A stretch of 64,000 nucleotides of DNA, from contig UCIV01000024.1 in assembly GCA_900472575.1 (NCBI GenBank), forward strand, positions 1 to 64,000, read 5' to 3'. The notes beneath the pieces were generated by a model that saw only the letters and a list, made by a program, of their open reading frames with translations, searched no databases and had not been told where the DNA came from. The translations under genes and the position numbers were made by a program. Position 1 is the first letter of the stretch. Each line of letters opens with the position of its first letter. This stretch comes from Hyphomicrobiales bacterium. GTDB taxonomy: Bacteria > Pseudomonadota > Alphaproteobacteria > Rhizobiales > Rhizobiaceae. Of the stretch, positions 1 to 10,998 are shown in pieces.

Positions 1-39
1 GCTTCATTTCTCACTCCCGCGTTTTGTTTTCGATTGCAT

Positions 40-55
40 ATGTTATCGATAACAT
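40..55. promoter_or_regulatory. Gluconate-type LacI/GntR operator
   Basis: The sequence ATGTTATCGATAACAT is a perfect 16-bp palindrome 45 bp before the start of the gluconate dehydrogenase gene. It matches the ATGTTA-N4-TAACAT layout I know for operators of the LacI-family gluconate repressor GntR of enteric bacteria. The repressor gene itself is not in the window and may lie just upstream. The regulator at 1427-2158 is of a different (FadR) family and is less likely to bind here. Confidence 0.65.
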
Positions 56-99
56 CTATGTCAACTTCAAAGACGCTTATGAACCGGGAGGAATTTCTG

Positions 100-867
100 A
101 TGTCATTTCCGCTGTTCGATCTGACGGGTAAAACCGCGCTGATCACCGGCTCCAGCCAGGGCATCGGCCTGGCACTCGCTCGCGGCCTTGCCGAACACGG
201 CGCTACAGTCATTCTCAACGGCCGCGATGAGGCGAAACTGGCTGACGCACAAAAACAGCTTTCCGCCGATGGCTTTACCGTTCACGCCGTCGCATTCGAT
301 GCGACCGACCAGGCCTCGGTTGCGGAAGGTGTCGCTCGCATCGAAGCGGAGATCTGCGCGATAGACATTCTCATCAACAATGCCGGCATGCAGTATCGTT
401 CCCCGCTGGAAGACTTTCCGGCCGACAAGTGGCAGCAGCTTCTGACCACCAACATTTCCAGTGTGTTTTATGTCGGTCAGGCTGTCGCCCGCCACATGAT
501 CGCCCGCGGTCACGGCAAGATCATCAACATCGCCTCGGTGCAGAGCGAACTTGCCCGTCCGGGCATTGCGCCGTACACGGCCACCAAGGGCGCGGTCAAA
601 AACCTCACCAAAGGCATGTCCACCGACTGGGCCAAGCACGGCCTGCAGGTCAATGCGATTGCGCCGGGCTATTTCAAGACACCGCTCAACCAGGCACTGG
701 TCGACAATCCGGAATTTTCCGCATGGCTGGAAAAGCGCACGCCGGCTGCCCGCTGGGGCAATGTCGATGAACTGGTCGGCGCGGCCGTCTTCCTGTCGGG
801 CAAGGGTTCCTCTTTCGTGAATGGACACACGCTTTATGTCGACGGCGGCATCACCATCAGCCTCTGA
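100..867 (+). CDS. SDR oxidoreductase, gluconate 5-dehydrogenase-like
   Basis: This is a 255-residue classical short-chain dehydrogenase, predicted to interconvert 5-ketogluconate and gluconate with NAD(P)H in the cytoplasm. The N-terminal TGxxxGIG cofactor motif lies at residues 17-23, NNAG at about 93-96, and the catalytic residues Ser146, Tyr159 and Lys163 (YTATK) are all present. The start at 100 is chosen because GGGAGG ends 8 bp upstream; an in-frame ATG at 34 would place the gluconate operator inside the gene. The next gene, gluconokinase, overlaps its 3' end, and this pairing supports a gluconate role over other sugar-acid substrates. The exact substrate remains inferred from similarity and context. 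Confidence 0.8.
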   Translation: MSFPLFDLTGKTALITGSSQGIGLALARGLAEHGATVILNGRDEAKLADAQKQLSADGFTVHAVAFDATDQASVAEGVARIEAEICAIDILINNAGMQYRSPLEDFPADKWQQLLTTNISSVFYVGQAVARHMIARGHGKIINIASVQSELARPGIAPYTATKGAVKNLTKGMSTDWAKHGLQVNAIAPGYFKTPLNQALVDNPEFSAWLEKRTPAARWGNVDELVGAAVFLSGKGSSFVNGHTLYVDGGITISL

Positions 868-1381
868 GGCACAGGCCTTCCGGCGGCCCATCATCGTGAT
901 GGGCGTCGCCGGCTGCGGCAAGAGTTCGGTCGGTATGCGTCTGGCAGAAGCGCTGTCCCTCCCCTATCAGGAAGGCGACGATCTTCATCCTCAGGCCAAC
1001 ATCGCCAAGATGTCGAAGGGCACGCCGCTCAACGACGATGACCGCTGGCCCTGGCTCGATCGCATCGGCGAGATTCTGGCCGATCACGCGACAAGCGGTA
1101 TCGTCCTGACATGCTCGTCACTGAAGAAAGCGTATCGCGACAGATTGCGTGCGGCGGCGGGCGGAAAGCTGGCCTTCGTGTTTTTGGATGGCAGCAAGGC
1201 GCTGCTGACCCAGCGCATGGGCAGCCGCGAAGGCCACTTCATGCCGACCAGTCTTCTGGAAAGCCAGCTCGCGACACTGGAGCGACCTGATAGCGAAGCC
1301 GGCGTTGTTGTCGTCAATATCGACAACACGCCGGAGATGATTGCCGAGCTGGCAATCGAGGGGCTGAAGGGGCTTGTCTAG
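836..1381 (+). CDS. gntK: Gluconokinase
   Basis: The protein phosphorylates D-gluconate to 6-phosphogluconate with ATP, feeding the Entner-Doudoroff or pentose phosphate pathway. It has the P-loop GVAGCGKSS close to the N-terminus, then the family pattern EGDDLHPQANIAKM and the segment REGHFMPTSLLESQLATLE typical of gluconokinases. Length is about 181 residues against roughly 175 for the family. The start is uncertain: ATGs at 821, 836 and 899 are all in frame and none has a good ribosome binding site. The first two overlap the dehydrogenase gene, which implies translational coupling. No other kinase family fits as well. Confidence 0.85.
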   Translation: MSTAASPSASEAQAFRRPIIVMGVAGCGKSSVGMRLAEALSLPYQEGDDLHPQANIAKMSKGTPLNDDDRWPWLDRIGEILADHATSGIVLTCSSLKKAYRDRLRAAAGGKLAFVFLDGSKALLTQRMGSREGHFMPTSLLESQLATLERPDSEAGVVVVNIDNTPEMIAELAIEGLKGLV

Positions 1382-1432
1382 CCTAAGACAACAAAGCTGG
1401 CTCACCGGTACGGCTGAGCCGTCATTTTAGGC
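1381..1432. terminator. Possible bidirectional terminator
   Basis: Two nested inverted repeats lie between the converging gluconokinase and regulator genes: an outer GCCTAA (1381-1386) with TTAGGC (1427-1432) and an inner GGCTCA (1399-1404) with TGAGCC (1415-1420). A short T-rich stretch (ATTTTA) follows the inner stem on the plus strand. The position between convergent stops fits a terminator, but the stems are short. Confidence 0.4.
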
Positions 1433-2158
1433 CGACGGCGCCACGCGAGCATAAGCGCCTAGAATAAAGCGCTCGGCACGCAGCAGATAAGCTTCCAGCT
1501 TTTCAGCTGCGGCCCCCGAGCGGCCAGCTTCAAGTTCCAGCAGTATTTCGCCATTCTGGTCGATGAACGGGCCGTGCAGAAACTCGGGATCCTGAAGCAG
1601 GCCGAAGACGAGGCGCAGTTCCAGCGAAATATGTGCATAAAAACTTGATAGGCGCGGGCTGTCTGCAAGTTCGACGATCGCCGAGTGGAACGAGATGTCG
1701 GCGCTCCCGACGCCGAGCCAGTTTCCTGCCTCGCGGCAACGATGCGCATCATCCACCGCCAGCCGCATGCGCTGCGTACCCGGATGGCGCGGATGCGCCT
1801 GCGCCAGTGCAGAACATTCGATGAAGCGCCGCACACGATAGATGTCTATGATGGTCGACATGCTCGGCGTGGAAACGAAGACGCCGCGGTTTGCTTCGTA
1901 GCGCAGCAATCCTTCCTTCGTCAGGATACGGAAAACTTCACGCAGCGTGTTTCGCGAAACCTGCAGCTCTTCACACAGCACCATTTCAGAAAGGTGACTT
2001 CCAGGCGTGAGCGTGCCCGATATGACCTTTTCGCGAACGCGCTCGGCGACCGTTTCGGCCAGCGTCTGTACAGGCTCCGCCGCTCGCGATCCTGTCGCGT
2101 TGCTGCCGCCAAGGTTTGAGTATCCTGTTTCATCACCTTGCGGTTTACGTGCAGCCAA
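1427..2158 (-). CDS. GntR-family (FadR subfamily) transcriptional regulator
   Basis: The 243-residue protein has an N-terminal winged helix (about residues 30-100; pattern GSHLSEMVLCEELQVSRNTL, a typical GntR recognition helix) followed by an alpha-helical FCD ligand-binding domain with scattered His/Asp residues that usually bind a metal and a carboxylate ligand. It starts with TTG, preceded by an AAGGGTAAGG-like ribosome binding site; no ATG is available in this frame near the N-terminus. It is divergent from the 5-oxoprolinase/carboxylase operon across a 242-bp gap containing an inverted repeat, so it most likely controls that operon. The ligand is not known. Confidence 0.85.
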   Translation of the reverse strand: MAARKPQGDETGYSNLGGSNATGSRAAEPVQTLAETVAERVREKVISGTLTPGSHLSEMVLCEELQVSRNTLREVFRILTKEGLLRYEANRGVFVSTPSMSTIIDIYRVRRFIECSALAQAHPRHPGTQRMRLAVDDAHRCREAGNWLGVGSADISFHSAIVELADSPRLSSFYAHISLELRLVFGLLQDPEFLHGPFIDQNGEILLELEAGRSGAAAEKLEAYLLRAERFILGAYARVAPSA

Positions 2159-2290
2159 GCCTTACCCTTTCGCTTCGGACGAGCTTTTCATTTTCGGTAA
2201 TGCGCTTCCAAGCCGCTCACAAGCAAAATGAACTGAAGGCAGAGGCAGAAAGCGAACTTATCCGTGCAGAATTCATCTTTTGCGCAAATA

Positions 2291-2335
2291 TTGAGCAATT
2301 GATCATTTGTAGGGCATTACACAAAAATTGTTCAA
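2291..2335. promoter_or_regulatory. Inverted repeat, candidate operator for the divergent pair
   Basis: TTGAGCAATT at 2291-2300 is mirrored by AATTGTTCAA at 2326-2335 (one mismatch in ten), and inside it TTTGT at 2306-2310 is mirrored by ACAAA at 2321-2325. The structure sits midway between the FadR-type regulator gene and pxpA, where a repressor would control both directions. It is AT-rich compared with its surroundings. The spacing is longer than the classical FadR TNGTNNNACNA site, so binding by the neighbouring regulator is inference. Confidence 0.4.
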
Positions 2336-2400
2336 CACTCTGGACAGTATTGTTCGCCTTTGTTAGCGTTTAGTCAACTTATCAAGACGGATGGAATTTC

Positions 2401-3168
2401 ATGCCGACCATCGACATCAACAGTGACTTGGGCGAGAGCTTCGGAGCCTGGACGATGGGCGATGATTCCGCCATGCTCGATATCGTCAGCAGCGCCAATG
2501 TGGCCTGTGGCTTTCATGCGGGCGACCCGGCCGGTATCCTCAAGACCTTGAAGTCAGCTGCCGAGCGCGGCGTCGCCATCGGTGCGCATGTAGGCTACCG
2601 CGACCTCGCCGGTTTCGGCCGCCGCAACATGGACCCATCCAGCGAGGAACTGATCGGCGACGTGATCTACCAGATCGGCGCGCTGCAGGGTCTCGCAAAG
2701 GCCGCGGGCACGCGCGTCACCTATGTCAAGCCGCATGGCGCGCTCTACAACACGATCGCCATTGATGCCCGCCAGGGCAAAGACGTCATCGACGCGATCC
2801 TCGCTGTCGATCCCTCATTGGTGCTGATGGCGCTCGCCGGCTCTCCGCTTGTCGCTCAGGCTCGCACAGCCGGCCTGACTGTCGTTGCCGAAGCCTTTGC
2901 CGACCGCGCCTATACACCGGAAGGCAATCTCGTCTCGCGCCGCGAAAAAGGTTCTGTTCTGCACGATCCAGACCTCATTGCCACGCGCATGGTGCGCATG
3001 GTCAGGGAAGGCGTGATCGAGGCGATCGACGGGACGTTCACCAAGGTCGATGCCCAGTCGATCTGCGTGCATGGCGACAGCCCGGGTGCCGTTGCCATGG
3101 CCAAGCGCTTGCGCGAGGTTTTCGAGCAGGCGGGCCTCAGCATCCGAGCCTTCAGCGGAATTGCCTGA
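2401..3168 (+). CDS. pxpA: 5-oxoprolinase subunit A (LamB/YcsF family)
   Basis: The 255-residue cytoplasmic protein belongs to the LamB/YcsF family, whose characterised members are the A subunit of the ATP-dependent bacterial 5-oxoprolinase PxpABC (5-oxoproline to glutamate). Family motifs are clear: [11 protein letters not shown] at the N-terminus, [26 protein letters not shown], and [10 protein letters not shown]. It is full length. It is the first gene of an eight-gene operon and is followed after 6 bp by the fused B-C subunit. Because the operon also carries a biotin carboxylase, a lactam or amide substrate other than 5-oxoproline is possible. Confidence 0.9.
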   Translation: MPTIDINSDLGESFGAWTMGDDSAMLDIVSSANVACGFHAGDPAGILKTLKSAAERGVAIGAHVGYRDLAGFGRRNMDPSSEELIGDVIYQIGALQGLAKAAGTRVTYVKPHGALYNTIAIDARQGKDVIDAILAVDPSLVLMALAGSPLVAQARTAGLTVVAEAFADRAYTPEGNLVSRREKGSVLHDPDLIATRMVRMVREGVIEAIDGTFTKVDAQSICVHGDSPGAVAMAKRLREVFEQAGLSIRAFSGIA

Positions 3169-3174
3169 ACGATC

Positions 3175-4815
3175 ATGCAGCCCGTCATGCCGAACACGAC
3201 CCGAGACACGTCGATGCGCATCCTGCCGGTGCGCGGCGATTGCATTCTCGTAGAACTCGCCGACCTCGGTGAGGCGCTGGCGCTGTTCGATGCGCTGAAG
3301 ACCAGACCGATCGAGGGCGTGACCGAAATCATTCCGGCTGCACGCACGCTGCTCGTCTCGTTCGATCCCTACACGGTCTCCGAGGAAGCACTGGTTGATG
3401 CCATCACGGCCCTAGCCGGTGGTGAGCGCAAGGCTGCATCTGGTGCGCTGGTTGAAATTCCAGTGCGTTATAACGGCGAGGATCTGGCCGAGGTTGCCGG
3501 CATTCTCGGCATGAGCGCGGCAGATGTCATCCGGCTGCATGGTGAAAGCGATTATGTCGCCGCCTTTACCGGCTTTGCGCCCGGCTTTGCCTATCTGTCC
3601 GGCGGCGATCCGCGCCTTGCCGTGCCGCGTCGCAAGTCGCCGCGCACGCAGGTTCCGGCTGGAGCTGTTGGTTTGGCCGGCGAATTCAGCGGCATCTACC
3701 CGAAAACCAGCCCCGGCGGCTGGCAGCTGATCGGCACCACGCCGCTCGCGATGTTCGATATCGACCGCACGCCCGCCTCGCTGCTGCAGCCGGGCAGTCG
3801 CATCAAGTTTCGCGACATGGCGAAGGATGCGGCCTACGAGATCCAGACATCGGCCAGATCTGCCGCAGCCAAGGCGATTGTATCGCCAGAAGCCGATACG
3901 GCATCGATCGAAATTCTCTCCATCGGCCTGCCGATCCTGTTTCAGGATCTTGGCCGTGCGGGTCAGGCCGGGCAGGGCATCAGCGTTTCGGGCGCCGCCG
4001 ACCGGGCAAGCTTCAAGGCCGCCAATCGCCTCGTCGGCAATCCGGCAAACACAACCGCACTGGAAATCACCCTCGGTGGCCTCAGCTTCCGCATGCGTGG
4101 CCAGAGCGTCATGGCACTGACCGGCGCTACGATGCCGATCTCGATCACCGGCGCTGACGGCAGCAAAATCTCGGGCCTGCACCACACAGCCATCGCGCTC
4201 GATGACGGCGACGTCGTTTCGCTTGGCACGCCGGAAAGCGGCATGCGCTCCTATCTGGCGTTGCGCGGCGGATTTGATGTTGCGCCGGTGCTTTCCAGCA
4301 CGGCGACAGACACGCTGGCGCAGATCGGCCCTGCCGCCCCGGCTGTCGGTGATATCGTCAACATTCGGACCGCACCGGCAAACACATTCGTTTCATTGGA
4401 AGAGCCTGCCTTTGCCGTGCCGTCCGCCACCGAAACCATTGTGCTCGACGTCGTGATGGGCCCACGCACCGACTGGTTTAGCGACTCCGCCGTCGAAAGC
4501 TTCCTCACCCAGGAATGGTCGGTCACGCCGCAGTCCAGCCGCGTCGGTATCCGGCTGTCGGGCGATGCTCTCGAACGGTCCAACCACAGCGAGCTACCGA
4601 GCGAGGCCACCGTACGCGGCGCGCTTCAGGTTCCGGCCAGCGGCCAGCCCGTGCTGTTCCTTGCTGATCATCCGCTGACCGGCGGTTATCCGGTCATCGC
4701 CAATGTCGCCGGCCATCATCTCGATCCCGCCGGCCAGATACCTGTCGGCGCAAAGATCCGCTTCAACGCGGTGAGCCGCTTCGCGCCCCGTTTCATTCCA
4801 GGAAAGTGCCCATGA
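3175..4815 (+). CDS. pxpBC: Fused 5-oxoprolinase subunits B and C (KipI-KipA fusion)
   Basis: The 546-residue protein joins two domains that are separate proteins in Escherichia coli and Bacillus. Residues about 15-230 match the B subunit/KipI (GFAPGFAYLSGGDPRLAVPR and GGWQLIGTTPLAMFD motifs). Residues about 240-546 match the C subunit/KipA (SIGLPILFQDLGRAGQAG, NPANTTALEITLGG, TGGYPVIANV). The same pair forms the carboxyltransferase part of urea carboxylase. The start at 3175 is the first of three in-frame ATGs (3175, 3187, 3214); the last gives MRILPVRGD and resembles family N-termini best. The stop overlaps the start of the next gene (ATGA). Confidence 0.9.
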   Translation: MQPVMPNTTRDTSMRILPVRGDCILVELADLGEALALFDALKTRPIEGVTEIIPAARTLLVSFDPYTVSEEALVDAITALAGGERKAASGALVEIPVRYNGEDLAEVAGILGMSAADVIRLHGESDYVAAFTGFAPGFAYLSGGDPRLAVPRRKSPRTQVPAGAVGLAGEFSGIYPKTSPGGWQLIGTTPLAMFDIDRTPASLLQPGSRIKFRDMAKDAAYEIQTSARSAAAKAIVSPEADTASIEILSIGLPILFQDLGRAGQAGQGISVSGAADRASFKAANRLVGNPANTTALEITLGGLSFRMRGQSVMALTGATMPISITGADGSKISGLHHTAIALDDGDVVSLGTPESGMRSYLALRGGFDVAPVLSSTATDTLAQIGPAAPAVGDIVNIRTAPANTFVSLEEPAFAVPSATETIVLDVVMGPRTDWFSDSAVESFLTQEWSVTPQSSRVGIRLSGDALERSNHSELPSEATVRGALQVPASGQPVLFLADHPLTGGYPVIANVAGHHLDPAGQIPVGAKIRFNAVSRFAPRFIPGKCP

Positions 4816-6574
4816 AAAAGGTTCTGATAGCAAACCGCGGCGAGATCGCGGTGCGGATCATCCGGGCCTGCAAGGATTACGGCCTGACCTCGGTCGCCGT
4901 TTACGCCGATGCCGATGCGGACGCGCTGTTCACAGACTTGGCCGATGAGGCCTATGCGCTGAACGGCGTGACCGCCAAGGACAGCTATCTCGATATCGAC
5001 AAGCTGATCGCCATTGCGAAGCGCTCGGGCGCCGATGCCGTGCATCCCGGTTACGGTTTTCTCTCGGAACGCAGCGAGTTTGCGCAAGCTGTCATCGATG
5101 CCGGCCTCATCTGGATCGGCCCCGATCCGAAGGTGATCGAGGCACTCGGCGACAAGCTGAAGGCGCGTGCGATTGCCCAGAAGGTCGGCGCGCCTCTGGT
5201 TGCCGGTTCCGATGGCGCGATTTCCTCGCCCGCCGAGGCTCTGGCCTTCGCAAAGAAATTCAGCCTGCCGATCGCCATCAAGGCAGCCCATGGCGGTGGT
5301 GGTCGCGGCTTGAAGATCGCCCGCGAACTCGGCGAGGTCGAGGAGCTGTTTTCATCGGCCACGCGTGAAGCGGTGGCCGCCTTCGGTCGCGGTGAATGTT
5401 ATGTCGAGCAGTTTCTCGACCGGCCGCGGCATATCGAGGCGCAGGTTCTGGCGGACCGTCTCGGCAATGTTCTGGTGGTGGGGACCCGCGATTGCTCGTT
5501 GCAGCGTCGCAACCAGAAACTTGTCGAGGAAGCACCTGCGCCTTTCCTCTCCGATGAACAGCGCCAAAAAATCCATTCGGCTGCGCGCGATATCTGCGCT
5601 GAAGCCGGTTACACCGGCGCCGGAACGGTGGAATTCCTGCTCAGCGCCGATGGCGTGATTTCCTTCCTCGAGGTCAACACCCGCCTGCAGGTGGAACATC
5701 CGGTGACGGAAGAAACGACCGGCCTCGACCTCGTCATCGAGCAGTTCCGCATCGCAGAAGGTCTGCCGCTCAGCGTAACGACGATGCCGGAACCCCGCGG
5801 CCATGCCATCGAGTTCCGTATCAACATGGAAGATCCCGGCCGTGGCTTTTTGCCGTCTGCCGGCGAGATTTCCAGATTTGCCGCACCTTCCGGCCCCGGC
5901 GTGCGTCTGGATTCCGGCGTCGTTTCCGGCTCGGCCATTCCGCCGATGTTCGATTCCCTTTCGGCCAAGCTGATCGTATGGGGCGCGACCCGCGAGCAGG
6001 CGATCGCCCGCTCGCGCCGTGCCTTAAGCGAATTCACCATTGAGGGCGTGCCGTCCGTGCTGCCCTTCCACCGCGCCGTCATCGCGCATGACGATTTCGC
6101 CAAAAATTTCCGCGTTCACACGCGCTGGATCGAAACCGACTTTGCCAAAACGCTAGAGGCCGCCAGCCGCCCTGCCCCGGCATCGAGCGCCAGCCTTCTG
6201 CGCGGCCATGTCGAAATCGACGGCAAGCGTGTGGAAATCGGTATTCCGGATGCCTTCCTGCGCCTGCTCGGACCACTTTCGGCAACCTCGAACAGCGACA
6301 AGAAGAACCAAGAGAACGATGCGGGTGCGGTGATTGCACCCGTGCCCGGCCTTCTCGTTCACTGGAATGTTTCCGATGGCGCACTTGTAGAAAAAGGTGA
6401 AGTTCTGGCAATGATGGACGTGATGAAGATGGAAACGGCGGTCACCGCATCGGTTTCCGGCACCATCACCATCCTTGCTGAAGCAGGTTCATCACAGACG
6501 GCAGGCGCCGTCATCGCCCGCATTGATAGCGGCAAACCTTCAACGACCGAACAGGCCAAGCCGGAGACACGGAC

Positions 6575-6578
<4 letters not shown>
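4812..6578 (+). CDS. Biotin carboxylase with fused biotinyl domain
   Basis: The 588-residue protein carboxylates its own biotin using ATP and bicarbonate. The N-terminal half is an AccC-type biotin carboxylase: MKKVLIANRGEIAVRIIRA at the start, the ATP-grasp glycine loop AAHGGGGRGLK, and the EVNTRLQVEHPVTEE active-site motif. The last ~80 residues form a lipoyl/biotinyl domain with MDVMKME; Lys539 is the biotin attachment site. It is too short for a carboxyltransferase domain, so that function must come from another protein, most simply the adjacent PxpBC, whose domains are homologous to the urea carboxylase carboxyltransferase. ATG at 4812 overlaps the previous stop, and its own stop overlaps the next start. 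It is not likely to be the housekeeping acetyl-CoA carboxylase subunit, which lacks a fused biotinyl domain. Confidence 0.88.
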
Positions 6579-8398
<1,820 letters not shown>

Positions 8399-8454
8399 AG
8401 AAACCCGGATCACAAACCGCGACACAATCGCAAGCATCTGAAGAGGAACAGGTA

Positions 8455-9990
8455 ATGACAACGTTCAAAAGGGGATTGGCGTCGGCGTTCGTAGCTTTCG
8501 CTCTCGCCGGCACCGCACTTTCCGCCGCCCCGGCCTTTGCCGCCGGCAAGATGACCATCTCGTCGCCGCAGGATCCGGGCAGCTGGGATCCGATCGACAC
8601 GTTCCTCGTTCAGTGGGCAGCGGTCGCCACCAATATCTTTGACGGCCTGACCTATCGCGGTCCCGACCTCAAGCTCGTTCCCGGTCTCGCCGAGAGCTGG
8701 GAAGAACTGGACGAAGGCAAGCGCATCCGCTTCAAGCTGCGCCAGGGCGTGAAATTCCATAACGGCGAAGACTTTAACGCCGCCGCGGTCAAGTTCACCT
8801 TCGAGCGCCTTCTCGGCGAACAGGGTGCCAAGGGCCCGCAGCGTTCCAACTATATCGCCATCGAAAGCGTTGACATCATCGACGATTACACGGTCGACCT
8901 GAAGCTGAAGGCGCCGGATCCGGTCCTCTTGACCAAGCTCGCCGGTTACGGCGCGATGATCGTTCCGCCGAAATACATCACCGAAAAGGGTGAGGACAAT
9001 TTCAACCTTAACCCGGTTGGAACAGGCCCATTCAAGTTTGTCTCCTATCAGCCGAAGGTCGACATCAAGCTTCAGGCCAACCCGGATTACTGGGGCGGGG
9101 CGCCGAAGCTGTCGGAACTCGAATACCGCTTCATCTCAGAGCCAGCGACCGCGGTTGCCGAACTGCAGGCCGGCCGCGTCGATCTCGTCATCCCGCCGAC
9201 CATTCCGATCGGCATGCTGCCGGTCATCCAGGGCGACGACAAGCTTGAGATCGTTTCCGTTCCCGGCCCGACCGTCGATGCGCTGCGTTTCAACACCCGT
9301 GACGGCATCACCGCCGATCCGAAGGTGCGCAAAGCGATCATCATGGCCGTCGATCGCGGCACGATCGTTAAGTCAATCCTCGCCGGCCAGGCCTCCGAGA
9401 TCACCAGCTTCCAGAGCGCGCTTTCCTTCGGTTTCGATCCGGACCTGAAGGCGATCCCGTATGATCCGGCAGGTGCGAAGAAGCTACTGGCGGAAGCCGG
9501 CGTAAAGGCTGGTGCGACGCTTCAGATCGACATCCGCGGCAATGACGCGACGATGAACGAAGTTGCGCAGGTTATTTCCAGCTATCTGTCGATGGTTGGC
9601 ATCACCGCCACGATCAAACCTTACGAAACCAACGTTCTGCTGAACGACATCATCCCGCAGGGCAAGACCGGCGCGATGTTCCAGCAGAAATGGGGCGGCT
9701 GGACCTTCGATTACGACAACACGGCGTATTCGATGTACCACTCGGGCGAAAAGTGGAACCCCTACGACAAGGACGAAAAGCTGGACAAGCTGCTGGAATC
9801 GCAGCGCCCGCTGACCGACCGTGCCGAGCGCGAAAAGATCCTCAAGGAAGTCGGTGCCTATGCATCCGAACGCGCCCTTGAGCTGCCGCTCTACAACACC
9901 AACGCGATCTTCGGCATCAATAAGCGGGTCAAGGGCTTCATCGCGCCTCCGGACAACCGCATGAAGCTGACCGACGTCACCGTCGAATAA
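8455..9990 (+). CDS. Periplasmic solute-binding protein, family 5 (system A)
   Basis: A 511-residue peptide/nickel-type binding protein that would capture substrate in the periplasm. It begins with a Sec signal peptide (MTTFKRG, hydrophobic stretch, cleavage near AFAAG). The family pattern is clear: LAESWEELDEGKRIRFKLRQGVKFHNGE and NPVGTGPFKFVSYQP. GAGGAACAG lies just before the ATG. It lies between the ATPase and permease genes and is followed by two tandem hairpins. Such proteins bind peptides, opines or other amino compounds, so the ligand cannot be read from sequence. Confidence 0.92.
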   Translation: MTTFKRGLASAFVAFALAGTALSAAPAFAAGKMTISSPQDPGSWDPIDTFLVQWAAVATNIFDGLTYRGPDLKLVPGLAESWEELDEGKRIRFKLRQGVKFHNGEDFNAAAVKFTFERLLGEQGAKGPQRSNYIAIESVDIIDDYTVDLKLKAPDPVLLTKLAGYGAMIVPPKYITEKGEDNFNLNPVGTGPFKFVSYQPKVDIKLQANPDYWGGAPKLSELEYRFISEPATAVAELQAGRVDLVIPPTIPIGMLPVIQGDDKLEIVSVPGPTVDALRFNTRDGITADPKVRKAIIMAVDRGTIVKSILAGQASEITSFQSALSFGFDPDLKAIPYDPAGAKKLLAEAGVKAGATLQIDIRGNDATMNEVAQVISSYLSMVGITATIKPYETNVLLNDIIPQGKTGAMFQQKWGGWTFDYDNTAYSMYHSGEKWNPYDKDEKLDKLLESQRPLTDRAEREKILKEVGAYASERALELPLYNTNAIFGINKRVKGFIAPPDNRMKLTDVTVE

Positions 9991-9998
9991 TCTTCGCG

Positions 9999-10041
9999 GC
10001 GATTTTTCTGTCAAATCGCTTCGCCCGCGTTGCTGGCGAAG
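9999..10041 (+). other. Tandem intercistronic hairpins after binding-protein gene
   Basis: Two perfect 7-bp stems lie back to back in the 78-bp gap: GCGATTT (9999-10005) with AAATCGC (10013-10019), and CTTCGCC (10019-10025) with GGCGAAG (10035-10041). They share base 10019, so they could be alternatives. No U-run follows, so they are more likely mRNA-stabilising or attenuating elements that raise binding-protein expression over the permeases than full terminators. Confidence 0.55.
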
Positions 10042-10068
10042 CTGAACTTCTCTTTTAGGAACTAGAAC

Positions 10069-10992
10069 TTGGCCGGTTTCCTCATTAAGCGACTGCTACA
10101 GGCGATCTTCGTCGTTATCGCCATCACTCTCGTTGTCTCCTTCGCCATTCGCCTGACCGGTGATCCGGCAGTGACGATGTTTCAGGGCGGTGGCAGCATG
10201 ACGGAGGACGATCTTGCGCGCATTCGTGCAGCGCTCGGCACCGACCAGCCGTTCTTCGTGCAATATCTCAACTTCCTCAAGGGTCTGGTCACGCTCGATT
10301 TCGGTCGCAGCTTCTCCGGCGGCACCTCTGTCTCACTGCTGATCGGCCACGCCCTGCCCGCCACGCTGCTGCTCGCCTTCATCTCGATGTTCGTGTCGAT
10401 CGCGCTGTCTATCCCACTCGGCATCAAGGCCGCCACCTCGCGCGGCAAGGCCGCTGACCAGGCGATCCGTATCTTCTCGCTAATTGGCCTGTCCTTCCCG
10501 AATTTCTGGCTGGCAACCATGCTGGTCCTACTATTCGCCATCACGCTCGGCTGGCTACCGCCAAGCGGCATGTCTGGCTGGGCAAGCTATGTCATGCCGG
10601 CTGTCACCATGGGCGTCATCCTGACAGCGACCAATGTCCGCCTCGTGCGCACGTCGATGCTGGAAACCCTGCAATCACAATATATCATGGTGGCCCGTGC
10701 CAAGGGGCTTTCCGAAAGCAAGGTTCTCTACAAGCACGCGCTGCGCAACTGCGCCATTCCGCTGATCACCTATTTCGGCCTGCAATTCGGCGGCCTGCTT
10801 GGCGGCATCGTCGTCATCGAGCGCGTCTTCAACTGGCCGGGCATGGGTACGCTAGCCTTCGATGCCGTTGGCGCACGCGATTTCCCGGTGCTCCAGGCCG
10901 TCATCACCGTTCTGTCGCTGATGATCGTCGGCATCAACCTTCTGGTCGACATCGCCTATGGCCTCGTCGACCCGCGCATCCGCACGGAGTAA
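10069..10992 (+). CDS. Dipeptide-type ABC permease, DppB-like (system A)
   Basis: A 307-residue inner-membrane permease with six predicted membrane segments. The N-terminal FLIKRLLQAIFVVIAITLVV segment, the extended first periplasmic loop and the C-terminal RIRTE ending (L-V-D-P-R) are standard for DppB/OppB. The EAA-type loop reads VARAKGLSESKVLYKHALRN. Translation starts at a TTG preceded by TTAGGA at 10055-10060; no ATG fits the family N-terminus. It pairs with the DppC-like permease 6 bp downstream. Confidence 0.92.
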   Translation: MAGFLIKRLLQAIFVVIAITLVVSFAIRLTGDPAVTMFQGGGSMTEDDLARIRAALGTDQPFFVQYLNFLKGLVTLDFGRSFSGGTSVSLLIGHALPATLLLAFISMFVSIALSIPLGIKAATSRGKAADQAIRIFSLIGLSFPNFWLATMLVLLFAITLGWLPPSGMSGWASYVMPAVTMGVILTATNVRLVRTSMLETLQSQYIMVARAKGLSESKVLYKHALRNCAIPLITYFGLQFGGLLGGIVVIERVFNWPGMGTLAFDAVGARDFPVLQAVITVLSLMIVGINLLVDIAYGLVDPRIRTE

Positions 10993-10998
10993 CCGACC

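Noticed and set aside
2159..2400. Riboswitch in the leader of the pxpA operon
   Set aside because: No conserved riboswitch core or expression-platform hairpin is recognisable; a protein operator explains the inverted repeat better.
3175..4815. Calling the fused protein allophanate hydrolase
   Set aside because: The KipI/KipA domains are homologous to the urea carboxylase carboxyltransferase region, not to the amidase AtzF-type hydrolase; the LamB/YcsF neighbour points to the 5-oxoprolinase family.
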